A DNA stretch of 64,000 nucleotides from Erginobacter sp964587835 (lineage in GTDB: Bacteria > Auribacterota > Erginobacteria > Erginobacterales > Erginobacteraceae): contig CAZPMN010000002.1 of NCBI GenBank assembly GCA_964587835.1, positions 1-64,000 of the forward strand, read 5' to 3'. Shown here piece by piece: positions 50,934-59,242 of this stretch; the stretch's first letter is position 1; every line of letters starts with the position of its first letter. The notes beneath the pieces were generated by a model that saw only the letters and a program-made list of their open reading frames with translations, was not told the origin of the DNA and ran no database searches. A program made the position numbers and the translations under genes.

Positions 50934-51097
50934 TTAACCCGATTTATAGATACATCAGGTTAGTTTAAATCAAGTTAATCGAAAAAGCAGAGTGCAATTT
51001 CAATCTAAAGGCACCTCTATCTCTAAATTAGTGCCTGGCAATTCACAATCTGAATTATTCACAAAAAATTTCATTTTTCGTGAATAATTCAGGTTAA
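50934..51097 (+). repeat. MITE-like element, copy B (internally deleted)
   Basis: 164 bp with TTAA at both ends (50934-50937, 51094-51097). The left palindrome is degenerate (ACCCGATTTATAGATACATCAGG). Then, after a deletion of about 125 bp relative to copy A, come the shared GAAAAAGCAGAGTGCAATTT segment and the right-end hairpin around ATTTCAT. It begins 5 nt from the rmlD ATG and ends 3 nt from the rmlB stop, so it fills the intergenic gap inside the rml operon. Confidence 0.85.
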
Positions 51098-51099
51098 GG

Positions 51100-52107
51100 T
51101 TAGCGGTCGCCGTACTGCTTGAGATAATAGTCCTTAAACTCGCCGCTCTTGATCTTCTCCCACCACCAGCGGTTATCCCGGTACCAGGCGATGGTGGCCT
51201 GCAGTTCACTGGCGAAATCGGCCTCGGGTTTCCAGCCGAGAGCCTTCAACTTCGAGGAGTCGAGCGCGTAGCGACGATCATGCCCTTCCCGATCCCGGAC
51301 CCGGCGGATCAGGGTCTGGGGAAGTTCGAGGTATTCCAGGATCCGGGAGGTCAGCTCCCGGTTGGCGAGCAGATTCCCGCCGCCGATGTTGTAGATCTCG
51401 CCTCGCTCGCCCCGGTCGATCAGCAGATCGATCGCCGAACAGTGGTCCCGGACGAAGAGCCAGTCCCGGACGTTGAGTCCGTCACCGTAAAGCGGCAGGG
51501 GGATGTTCTCCAGGGCGTTGGTCACAAAGAGAGGAATGACCTTCTCCGGGTACTGATAGGGGCCGAAGTTGTTCGAGGCCCGGGTGACGATGACCGGGAC
51601 GCCGTAAGTGGCGAAGTAGGAATAGGCCAGCCGGTCGGCGCCGGCCTTGGAAGCGGCATAAGGATTGCGAGGCATCAGGGGATCGAGTTCGGTGCTGAAT
51701 CCTTCCTCCACCGATCCGTAGACTTCGTCGGTGGAGATCTGGACGAAACACCCCACCCCGTGGCGGCGGGCCGCCTCCAGCAGGGAGTAAGTACCGTAGA
51801 TATCTGTCCGGATAAAGTCGTCCGGGTCGCCGATGGAACGATCGACGTGGGTCTCGGCGGCAAAATTGACCGCGACGTCCAGACCCTCTTGAAAGATTTT
51901 GTCGACCAGCTCAGCGTCGGCGATATCCCCCCGAACGAAGCGGTAGTTCGGATTGTTCTCGACCTCCTTGAGGTTATCGAGATTGCCCGCGTAGGTCAGC
52001 TTGTCGAGATTAATGATCTCGTCGGCGGGGTGGCGTTCGGCCAGGTAATGGATGAAATTGCTGCCGATAAAGCCGGCTCCCCCGGTCACCAGAATTTTCC
52101 TGCCCAT
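51100..52107 (-). CDS. rmlB: dTDP-glucose 4,6-dehydratase
   Basis: About 335 aa. ILVTGGAGFIGSNFIHYL at the N-terminus, FAAETHVDRSIGDP, the DEVYG loop in ISTDEVYGSVEEGF and the catalytic YxxxK in NPYAASKAGADR. It makes dTDP-4-keto-6-deoxyglucose. The ATG at 52107 follows AGGAAGG. The upstream open frame has no support. It lies in an rmlA-rmlB-rmlD order, with no rmlC in the window. Confidence 0.97.
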   Translation of the reverse strand: MGRKILVTGGAGFIGSNFIHYLAERHPADEIINLDKLTYAGNLDNLKEVENNPNYRFVRGDIADAELVDKIFQEGLDVAVNFAAETHVDRSIGDPDDFIRTDIYGTYSLLEAARRHGVGCFVQISTDEVYGSVEEGFSTELDPLMPRNPYAASKAGADRLAYSYFATYGVPVIVTRASNNFGPYQYPEKVIPLFVTNALENIPLPLYGDGLNVRDWLFVRDHCSAIDLLIDRGERGEIYNIGGGNLLANRELTSRILEYLELPQTLIRRVRDREGHDRRYALDSSKLKALGWKPEADFASELQATIAWYRDNRWWWEKIKSGEFKDYYLKQYGDR

Positions 52108-52163
52108 AATATTAACCTTCCTGTCTTCGTTCCGGATTGGTTTGCGTGTCCCCGCCGCTCTGG

Positions 52164-52901
52164 TCAGTCGGAGAGTATATTCGCCCCGCCCTTGGCCACC
52201 TGCTGGTTGACCCGGAACCAGCCGTCGATCGAGGAACCGGCATCGGCCCACCAGCCTTCGAGTACGTCGTAGGACATCGTTCCGTCGGCGATATACATAT
52301 TGTTGACGTCGGTAATCTCCAATTCCCCCCGGGCGGAAGGTGAGAGGTTCCTGATCCGGTCGAAGACCCCCCCGTCGTACATATAGATCCCGATCACCGC
52401 CAGATCGGTGGGGGGATCTTTCGGCTTCTCAATGATCGTCCTGACCCGGTCTCCGTCCAGGACGGCCACTCCGTAATCGGAGGGGTTGGGCACCTCTTTC
52501 AGGAGGATCTTCGCCCCCCGCTCCTGCTCGCGGAAATCCTGAACCGGCTTGACGATGTCCCGCTCGATCACATTGTCCCCCAACATCACCAGGATCTTCT
52601 CCCCCTCGGCGAAGTGCTCGGCGAGACTGAGCGCGTCGGCGATCCCTCCTTCCCCTTCCTGATAGGAGTAGCGGAGCCATTTCAACCCGAAGGCCCGGCC
52701 GTTGCCGAGCAGCCGGAGGAAATCCCCGGCGTTGCTCCCGCCGGTCACAACCATAATATCCTCGATCCCGGCGTTGACCAGGGTCTGGATCGGATAATAA
52801 ATCATCGGTTTGTCATAGATCGGCAGCAGGTGCTTGTTGGTGATGTTGGTCAAGGGGGCCAGGCGGGTCCCCAGGCCTCCGGCGAGAATCACTCCTTTCA
52901 T
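52164..52901 (-). CDS. Glucose-1-phosphate thymidylyltransferase (short class)
   Basis: 245 aa, shorter than the ~290 aa of canonical RmlA. GVILAGGLGTRLAPLTNITNK binds the nucleotide, with KHLLPIYDKPMIYYPI and MLGDNVIERD. The dTDP-glucose it would make feeds RmlB. The ATG overlaps the stop of the upstream membrane protein by 4 nt (ATGA). Confidence 0.9.
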   Translation of the reverse strand: MKGVILAGGLGTRLAPLTNITNKHLLPIYDKPMIYYPIQTLVNAGIEDIMVVTGGSNAGDFLRLLGNGRAFGLKWLRYSYQEGEGGIADALSLAEHFAEGEKILVMLGDNVIERDIVKPVQDFREQERGAKILLKEVPNPSDYGVAVLDGDRVRTIIEKPKDPPTDLAVIGIYMYDGGVFDRIRNLSPSARGELEITDVNNMYIADGTMSYDVLEGWWADAGSSIDGWFRVNQQVAKGGANILSD

Positions 52902-53965
52902 CGTGCAGACTCCTCCTCAATGGTTGGCGCGGAGGGAAGCCCGGTCAGGTCAAGGGCCGGAACTTCCCGGTGAAAGCGCAGGGTATCCTTGAAGACGTAA
53001 ATCACCCCGCCGATCAGCGAGGCGGCGATATAGAGCAGGTAAAAGGTCAGGGAGATGACCAGGGCATCGAGCTCGCTGACGCCCGGCAGGGCCCCGAAGA
53101 AGATCATGAAAGCCATCTCCCGGGTGCCGAGGCCGGCGAAGGAGATCGGCAGGGACATAATCACCGAGATCGTGGGCATAAAGAGAAAGAAATAGACCAG
53201 GGAGATCGGGGGGATCTTCCCGGTGAAGGCCCGGGAGATCATCCAGGAGGCGATGACGATCAGCATCCAGATCCCGGTGGAGATGAGCAACGTTTTGACC
53301 AGAACACCGCTCTGGCCCTTGTAAAGGTAGAGGGCCTGGTGGAGTTCCCGGATCTTTTCTCCGATCTTCCCCCAGCGGGAGAGGGAGAGGAAGAAATTCA
53401 TCACCCGCTCGTTGAAGGAGACCAGGAAGAAGAGACCGAGGGAGAGGGAGAGCCCGCCGACAATCAGGAAGACCGGCAGGGCGTAGGGCCGGGTCCCGGG
53501 GAAAGCGAGGAGGGTGGATCCCCCGACCAGGCAGGAGACGATCGCCACCACGCAGAGTCCGCCGATCCCCATCAAACGGTCAAGCAGGACCGAGATGAAG
53601 GCGATTGCGGTCTTCCCGGTCGCCCGAGAGAGGTAATAGGCCTTGACGACATCCCCACCCACCGTGGAGGGGAGGAAGTTGTTGAAGAACATCCCCACCA
53701 TATAATACATAAAGTAGCTAAAGCGGCTCAGCTTGACGCCCCGGGCGGCCAGGAGCATACCCCAGCGCATCGAGCCGACCGCCAGGATGGCCAAGGTGAT
53801 CAGGAAAGCTCCCGTCAACCAGCCGTACCGCAGATCAGTCCAGTACCGGAGCAGATCGGAGAGCTGGTGTTCGGCGGCCAGCCGGTAGAAGATATAGCCG
53901 ATCAGGCTGAAACTGATCAGGAGCCGCAGGGAGAGGAAAAGCTTTTTCTTCAGGGACTCTTTCAT
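52898..53965 (-). CDS. Flippase-like membrane protein (UPF0104 / LPG synthase TM domain)
   Basis: About 355 aa with six to eight hydrophobic helices. Family motifs include MFFNNFLPSTVGGDVVKAYYL and PISFAGLGTREMAF. This family is often found beside glycosyltransferases in polysaccharide loci. Its biochemical role is not settled. The start at 53965 (MKESLKKK) is chosen because it directly precedes the first helix. A GTG start at 54037 would add 24 basic residues. Neither has a strong binding site. Confidence 0.8.
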   Translation of the reverse strand: MKESLKKKLFLSLRLLISFSLIGYIFYRLAAEHQLSDLLRYWTDLRYGWLTGAFLITLAILAVGSMRWGMLLAARGVKLSRFSYFMYYMVGMFFNNFLPSTVGGDVVKAYYLSRATGKTAIAFISVLLDRLMGIGGLCVVAIVSCLVGGSTLLAFPGTRPYALPVFLIVGGLSLSLGLFFLVSFNERVMNFFLSLSRWGKIGEKIRELHQALYLYKGQSGVLVKTLLISTGIWMLIVIASWMISRAFTGKIPPISLVYFFLFMPTISVIMSLPISFAGLGTREMAFMIFFGALPGVSELDALVISLTFYLLYIAASLIGGVIYVFKDTLRFHREVPALDLTGLPSAPTIEEESAR

Positions 53966-54134
53966 CAGGCGGACGACTCGGGGAGGATGGGGGTTTGATC
54001 GCGACTGGGATATCCGGTTGCTGCGGGCTCGAATCACCGCGCTGAACTGTATTTTCCGGGAGAAGACACCCTTATCCCGAAACAGGAACGAGTTTCATAG
54101 TACAATCGCGATGAATAGTCCAGCAAAAAGGTTT

Positions 54135-55259
54135 TCAGCGCCAGAAGGGTTTGGCCCGGCCGAAGAAATACACCCAAAACGCTTTCAGGGCGGCCGCGTT
54201 GAGCAGGCAGAAGGTCAGGGGGAGGGAGAAGAGTCGGGACGGGCGGCGGCGGCGGGCCAGTCCCCAGCCGGCGGCGGCCAGGCCGTAGAAGACCGCCTGC
54301 AGGAAGAAGAGAGGCCGGAGGGCGGAAGGGCCGGCCAGGGTCGAGATCAGCAGTCCGACCAGGGCGAAGGGGACCAGGAGCCGGAAGAGCTTGTGGGAGA
54401 TCAACTGGAAGGCGATCTTCGATCTCCGGGGGTTGAATGCCCAGGGGACCCGGGCGAAGGCCTGATAATTGCCGGCCAATGTCCGGACCTTGCGCCGGAA
54501 CTCCGCCCGAAGGTCGGTGTATCCCTCCTCGTAAGCCCGGGCCCGACTCTCGAACCGGATCCGCCAACCGGAACGGACCGGGAGCAGCGGAATGAGCATA
54601 TCGTCGAGGAGGGTATCTTCGGGCAGGGGGGAGAAGAGTTCCCGACGCAGTCCGTAAATCGCCCCGGTGGCGCCGAGAGAGGAATAGAGGCGGCTCTCCC
54701 GCTCCCGGATGAACTTCTCCATCCGCCAGTACCAGTCAACCGCCAGCTTACCCCCGGCGGCGGTTTCTTCCTTCAAAACCAGGGCTCCGCTCACGGCTCC
54801 CGCCCGGGGATCGGCAAAACCCGCCACGAGATGCCTGAGCGCTTCCGGGGGGAAGAAAGCACTGGCGTCGGTAAAGACGATGATCTCCCCGGATAATTCC
54901 CCCGCCGAGCGGTTGATCACGGCCATCTTCCCCCGATGGTCGGGATAATCCGCCAGCCGGAGTGACCGGGAGATAAAGGGACGGACCAGCTCCGCCGTCC
55001 GGTCGGTCGAACCGTCGGAGGCAACCACAATCTCCAGTTTCTCCGCCGGATAATCGAGGGCGAGGGCGTTCTCCAGTTTCCGGACGATCACCTCCTCCTC
55101 GTTATACACCGGGATCAAGAGACTGACGGAGGGCTCGTCCCCGCGGGGGCGAAGCGGCGAACCCCGCCTTGGCGTGAGCACCATCAGGATGAGCGGGTAG
55201 CCGAGATAAGTGTAAAACACCACCAGCAGCGAGATGATAAATAGGATCTCCATAAGCAC
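54135..55259 (-). CDS. Glycosyltransferase family 2, membrane-associated
   Basis: 374 aa. An N-terminal helix (LFIISLLVVFYTYLGYPLIL) is followed by a GT-A domain with SLLIPVYNEEEVIVRKLENA, VVASDGSTDRTAELV and FTDASAFFPPEAL (DxD-like), and then GALVLKEE and LLDDMLIPLLP. Two or three C-terminal helices follow. It probably transfers a sugar to a lipid carrier or growing polysaccharide. The start is GTG at 55259 with an AAGGGA site (an ATG two codons in is possible). Confidence 0.87.
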   Translation of the reverse strand: MLMEILFIISLLVVFYTYLGYPLILMVLTPRRGSPLRPRGDEPSVSLLIPVYNEEEVIVRKLENALALDYPAEKLEIVVASDGSTDRTAELVRPFISRSLRLADYPDHRGKMAVINRSAGELSGEIIVFTDASAFFPPEALRHLVAGFADPRAGAVSGALVLKEETAAGGKLAVDWYWRMEKFIRERESRLYSSLGATGAIYGLRRELFSPLPEDTLLDDMLIPLLPVRSGWRIRFESRARAYEEGYTDLRAEFRRKVRTLAGNYQAFARVPWAFNPRRSKIAFQLISHKLFRLLVPFALVGLLISTLAGPSALRPLFFLQAVFYGLAAAGWGLARRRRPSRLFSLPLTFCLLNAAALKAFWVYFFGRAKPFWR

Positions 55260-55301
55260 CGTCTTTTCCCTTGAAACCGGGGAAGAAAAACAATATCCGG
55301 C

Positions 55302-55329
55302 TTGACAGCGACAGGTATATGTTTAGTAT
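55302..55329 (+). promoter_or_regulatory. Promoter for the coiled-coil / wcaJ operon
   Basis: -35 TTGACA (55302-55307), 16-nt spacer, -10 TAGTAT (55324-55329). A GAGGAG ribosome site precedes the ATG at 55393. It lies in the divergent gap between the GT2 and coiled-coil genes. Confidence 0.65.
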
Positions 55330-55392
55330 TTTATTGTAACCGGAAGAAAACGGCACGCTTATTCCCAAAAAATACCCAGAGGAGAACACCAT

Positions 55393-56328
55393 ATGCCTCC
55401 CGAAGATAAAGAAGTCGTCAATTCCGCTCCAAAAGAGGAAACCTCGGCCACCGACGATCAAGCGAAAGAAGAAACTTCCCCCGCTACCGCGCGGCCCCGG
55501 GGAGAAACCACCCCCGCCGGTCGGCGGGAAACTAATTCTCCCGCTGAAGAGGAAGGGGAAGAACCCACCGGACGCCCGGTCCTGGCCCGGATAGTCTTCC
55601 CCGTGATCATCGGCCTGCTGGTGGTGGCGGTTATCGCCCTCTTCGCGAACTCCCGCGCCCAGTCCAGTCGGCTGGAAGCAGAGGCCCAAGCCAGGAAGCT
55701 GGCTGAGGAACAGGCCGGCGACCTGGAGGAGGACCTCTCCGACCGGCTGCGGGAGCTAAACGAGGTCTCCGATCAGCTCCGGATCGCCGAAGCCGGCCGC
55801 AGCCAGCTGGAGGAAGAAGTGGTCAAGCTCAGAGCAGGGAAGATCCAGCTCGATTACCAGCTCCAGACCCTGCAAAACCAGAATGCCAGACTCGATGAAC
55901 GACTCCAGGCTGAGCAGGCCGCCCTGTCTGAGCTCCGGGAATCATTCCGGGAGAGCCGGGAGGCCCAGAAACGCTACCTGGAACAGATCGAAAAACTGCT
56001 CGAAGACAAGAACGAGCTCCAGAACCGACTGGCCGCGGCCCGAACCGTCGAGATGCCGGGACTGCTGGTTCAGGACAGCCAGGCCGATATCCCCTCTTTC
56101 CGAGGAACCATCCTCAAGGTCAACCCGGAATATAATTTCGCGGTTATCAACCGGGGAAGCAGCGACGGCGTGGTCGTGGGGACGACTTTCCGGGTGCTGG
56201 ACGGAGAGCGGGAGATTGGAGAAGTAACGGCGACCAGGGTCTTACCGGATATGACGGTGGCCGATATCAACGCCGCCCGGACTCACCGCCGGCTGAAGAC
56301 CGGATTCACTGTCCTGGTTAATGAATAG
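55393..56328 (+). CDS. Membrane-anchored coiled-coil protein with C-terminal beta domain
   Basis: 311 aa. Residues 1-60 are acidic and low-complexity (Glu/Thr/Pro). One membrane helix follows (IVFPVIIGLLVVAVIALFA, about 68-86), then a long coiled coil (about 90-215). The C-terminal domain of about 75 residues resembles the FlgT C-terminal type fold (GTILKVNPEYNFAVINRGSS, then GVVVGTTFRVLDGEREIGEV). Its stop overlaps the WcaJ start by 8 nt, so it is co-translated with the initiating transferase. A role as a periplasmic scaffold of the polysaccharide machine is inference. Confidence 0.8.
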   Translation: MPPEDKEVVNSAPKEETSATDDQAKEETSPATARPRGETTPAGRRETNSPAEEEGEEPTGRPVLARIVFPVIIGLLVVAVIALFANSRAQSSRLEAEAQARKLAEEQAGDLEEDLSDRLRELNEVSDQLRIAEAGRSQLEEEVVKLRAGKIQLDYQLQTLQNQNARLDERLQAEQAALSELRESFRESREAQKRYLEQIEKLLEDKNELQNRLAAARTVEMPGLLVQDSQADIPSFRGTILKVNPEYNFAVINRGSSDGVVVGTTFRVLDGEREIGEVTATRVLPDMTVADINAARTHRRLKTGFTVLVNE

Positions 56329-57721
56329 GAAGTATCTCACCTCCCGGCTGCCCCTGATTATCGGCTACCTGGCCATCGACGCCCTGCTGGTCCTCGGGGC
56401 TGAGTTGATCGGGTTTGTCCTCCGGTTTGGCACCACGGAAGGGCCGTGGCCCCGCCCCAACTTCACCGATTTCCTCAAGCTTCTCTTCCCGATCATCGTT
56501 CTCCGGCTCCTCTGTTTCTTTATTTACGGTCTCTACGACAAACCGAAGTACAAGACCCTTTACGATACCATCCTCAATATCATCAAGGCCACCACCGCCA
56601 GCACTCTGGTCATCATGGTGGCCGCTTTTCTCTTCCGGGCCTTCGCCTATCCCCGGACCGTAATCTTTTACTCCTGGCTGTTGACCATCGTCCTGATCAT
56701 CGCCTGGCGGATGATCGCCCGACGGCTGATCAACCTGCTGCTCGGGAAGGATTATTTCATCTCGCACGTGCTGATTGTCGGCTCTGACCACGAGGCCCAG
56801 AGGATCGCCACCCGTTTGCTGCGGGAAGCGCACATCTCCCGCCAGCTGGTCGGATATATCAGTCCGGGGAAATTACCCTCCCCCGCCCCGGAAGACGGAC
56901 TCCATTTGGGGGGAATCACGGACATCCCCCGACTGATCGATCAATACCCGATCGACGAAGTGGTGATCGCCAGCCAGATGTCGAAAGAGACGATCCTCTC
57001 CATCCTCTCCCTCTTCAGCCAGACCGACGTTATCTTCCGGATCGTCCCCAGTCTCTACGAAGCGACGATCGGATCTATGGCCGGGTCGCCGACCGAACTG
57101 GTCCCGATGATCAGCCCCATCTCCAACCGAATGGTCCGCTACCGGGACCTGAAGCGACTGCTCGACACCGCGGCCGCCCTGCTCGGTCTGATTCTCTTCT
57201 CGCCCCTGATGCTGTTGATCGCCCTGGCCGTAAAGCTCAGTTCCTCGGGCCCGGTGCTCTACCGCCAACAGCGGGCCGGGCTGCACGGACGCCCCTTTAC
57301 CCTCTACAAGTTCCGGACGATGTTCACCGACAGTGAGGAGAGCGGACCGGAGTTCGCCCAACCCGGAGATCCCCGGGTGACGGCGGTGGGAAGATTTCTC
57401 CGCCGGTTCCGGCTCGACGAACTGCCCCAGCTTTACAACGTTCTGCTCAACGAAATGAGCCTGATCGGACCCCGGCCCGAGCGGCCCTATTTTGTCCGGG
57501 AACTGATCGAGAAAATCCCCTTCTACGCCGAGCGCCTGGAGGTAAAGCCGGGAATCACCGGCTGGGCCCAGGTTACCTACGGTTACTCCAGCTCAGTCAA
57601 CGAGCACCGGGAGAAACTGCTCTACGACATCTTCTACCTGGAAAATATGTCCCTGGCTCTGGACGGTCTCATTATGCTCAAGACCCTGGGTGTGATCCTG
57701 CGGGGGAAGGGGGCGCAGTGA
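56321..57721 (+). CDS. Undecaprenyl-phosphate sugar phosphotransferase (WcaJ/CpsE type)
   Basis: 466 aa. Five N-terminal helices and a CoA-binding-like middle domain (HVLIVGSDHEAQRIATRLL). The C-terminal bacterial sugar transferase domain (about residues 275-466) begins KRLLDTAAALLGLILFSPLM and carries FRTMFTDSE, the catalytic RLDELPQLYNVLLNEMSLIG and the GPRPERP motif. It starts polysaccharide repeat synthesis by loading a sugar phosphate onto undecaprenyl phosphate. Confidence 0.95.
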   Translation: MNRKYLTSRLPLIIGYLAIDALLVLGAELIGFVLRFGTTEGPWPRPNFTDFLKLLFPIIVLRLLCFFIYGLYDKPKYKTLYDTILNIIKATTASTLVIMVAAFLFRAFAYPRTVIFYSWLLTIVLIIAWRMIARRLINLLLGKDYFISHVLIVGSDHEAQRIATRLLREAHISRQLVGYISPGKLPSPAPEDGLHLGGITDIPRLIDQYPIDEVVIASQMSKETILSILSLFSQTDVIFRIVPSLYEATIGSMAGSPTELVPMISPISNRMVRYRDLKRLLDTAAALLGLILFSPLMLLIALAVKLSSSGPVLYRQQRAGLHGRPFTLYKFRTMFTDSEESGPEFAQPGDPRVTAVGRFLRRFRLDELPQLYNVLLNEMSLIGPRPERPYFVRELIEKIPFYAERLEVKPGITGWAQVTYGYSSSVNEHREKLLYDIFYLENMSLALDGLIMLKTLGVILRGKGAQ

Positions 57722-57731
57722 GGGGGGGAGC

Positions 57732-57793
57732 GGTAAGCAGTGAGCAGTGAGCGGTAAGCAGTAAGCAGTAATCGGTGATCAGTGATCGGTGGG
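57732..57793. repeat. Nine-unit heptamer repeat between wcaJ and epsI
   Basis: Units in order: GGTAAGC, AGTGAGC, AGTGAGC, GGTAAGC, AGTAAGC, AGTAATC, GGTGATC, AGTGATC, GGTGGGC. It lies between two convergent genes. The epsI stop (TGA at 57779-57781) is inside it. Confidence 0.88.
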
Positions 57794-58432
57794 CGGGTTG
57801 TCCTCTAGCAGGTAGCGCTCGATGGCGGGGAGGGCGGAACGGGCGAAGTCGGTGATCAGCTCATCGCCTCTCGCCGGATCGACGACTCCCTCGGTGGATA
57901 CCCGGATCAGGAGTGCCGGACGGGGCCGGCGGAGCAGGTTGGCGGCGATTACCAGCAGCTGCTGGCGGTAGTAGCTTCCCAGGATCCGGTCGCCGAAGGC
58001 GTACCAGTAGTAAACCAGGCTTTTTCCCCGCGGCCCGAGAAAGACCATCCGATGGGCCGGGACCTCCCCACCTTCCCAGCGGACCACCGCCCGCCCCCGC
58101 TCCACCAGTTCGGTCCGCCCGCCGACGTAGCAGTATTCCGGAGGGTGAAAGGTCGCCCGGTTGGAGGCAGATTCCAGGATGTAGAGATAGAGCAACCCCT
58201 CCCCCTTCCGGTAGAGACGGAGGAGGAGGTTTTCGGTCCCCAGGACCGCCCGCTCCCGTTCGGAGACTGGAATATTTTCCCCCCGCCACTCGCCGATCCG
58301 GAGAGGGAGCCGGTCGAGATCACCGGCCGGGAGAAATTCTCCCCGGCCGGCGAGGTGGGCGAGAAAGATGACCAGGAGTACCAGGGTCAGGGCTCCGAGA
58401 TAGGCCCGGCGGGGAGTCAGCGCAGCAGCCAT
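57779..58432 (-). CDS. epsI: EpsI-domain protein (exosortase-associated)
   Basis: 217 aa. One N-terminal helix (ALTLVLLVIFLAHLAG), then an EpsI domain with PLRIGEWRGENIPVSERE, FHPPEYCYVGGRTE (conserved Cys) and SLVYYWYAFGDR. EpsI is encoded with, or fused to, exosortases and is needed for exopolysaccharide or sorting in some systems. It overlaps the exosortase gene by 16 nt. Confidence 0.9.
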   Translation of the reverse strand: MAAALTPRRAYLGALTLVLLVIFLAHLAGRGEFLPAGDLDRLPLRIGEWRGENIPVSERERAVLGTENLLLRLYRKGEGLLYLYILESASNRATFHPPEYCYVGGRTELVERGRAVVRWEGGEVPAHRMVFLGPRGKSLVYYWYAFGDRILGSYYRQQLLVIAANLLRRPRPALLIRVSTEGVVDPARGDELITDFARSALPAIERYLLEDNPPTDH

Positions 58433-59241
58433 CGCGTCACCTGAAGGAAGATCAGAAAGCAGAAGAGGAAGATCCCCATCCCCAGGGCGGTATGCCAGAA
58501 ACCCGTGAGGATCTGGGGGCCGACGGTCTGTCTTAAAATGATCAAGCCGACCACCCGGGCCAGGTTGCTCACGGGGGCAAGAATCACCCCGGTCAGAAAG
58601 ACAGCCGCCCGGCGGGGAAAGGAGAGCGGAAGCAGCAGGGCGAAGAATCCGCCCAGGGCGCCAAAGGAGAAGAGCGACCTCAATCCGCTGCAGGGATCGC
58701 CGATGGTCAGGGGCTCGCCCGGGGGGGCGGCGGGGAGGACGATCTCGATCCCATTCTGGATAATCGGAAACCCGGCCAGGCCGGCCAGGGCCACCCCGGC
58801 CTCGGCGGAGACGGTCTTCAGGTAAAAAGTCGCGGCAATGATCCAGATCCCGGGCAGGGGGATCATAAAGATGCTCAAGAGCAACGGGCCAAGAAGGTAT
58901 TTCGCCCTCCCGAAGCCGAACCGGGCCAGGACCAGACTGTAGACCACCACCGGCAGAGCCGCCGCCGCCAGAAAATTAATTCCCAGCAGCCGGGCCGCCA
59001 GGTGAAGGAAGAGCGCCCCCGCCAGCAGGAAGAGTCCGCTCCGGCTCGGCCGGGCGGGGATGGAGACGATCAGTTGCCGGCGCTGGTAGATCAGGAAGAC
59101 GATCGCCGGGAGTATCAACCAGCCGTGGCGGTAATAGGAATTCTCCGCGAAGAACCGACTGTTCATCCAAACCAGGGTGGGGAAGAAGAGGAAGAGAACT
59201 GCGGCAATGAGCAGGACCAGAGCCGAAATCTCCCTCATCAT
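58417..59241 (-). CDS. Exosortase (Xrt)
   Basis: 274 aa with about eight membrane helices. The predicted catalytic triad is visible: Cys in GDPCSGLRSLFSF (about residue 184), Arg in SNLARVVGLI, and His in GFWHTALGMGIF. Exosortases cleave and sort proteins that carry a short C-terminal signal such as PEP-CTERM. No such substrate was recognised in this window. It lies between a polysaccharide deacetylase and epsI, the usual exosortase context. Confidence 0.94.
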   Translation of the reverse strand: MMREISALVLLIAAVLFLFFPTLVWMNSRFFAENSYYRHGWLILPAIVFLIYQRRQLIVSIPARPSRSGLFLLAGALFLHLAARLLGINFLAAAALPVVVYSLVLARFGFGRAKYLLGPLLLSIFMIPLPGIWIIAATFYLKTVSAEAGVALAGLAGFPIIQNGIEIVLPAAPPGEPLTIGDPCSGLRSLFSFGALGGFFALLLPLSFPRRAAVFLTGVILAPVSNLARVVGLIILRQTVGPQILTGFWHTALGMGIFLFCFLIFLQVTRWLLR

Positions 59242-59242
59242 T

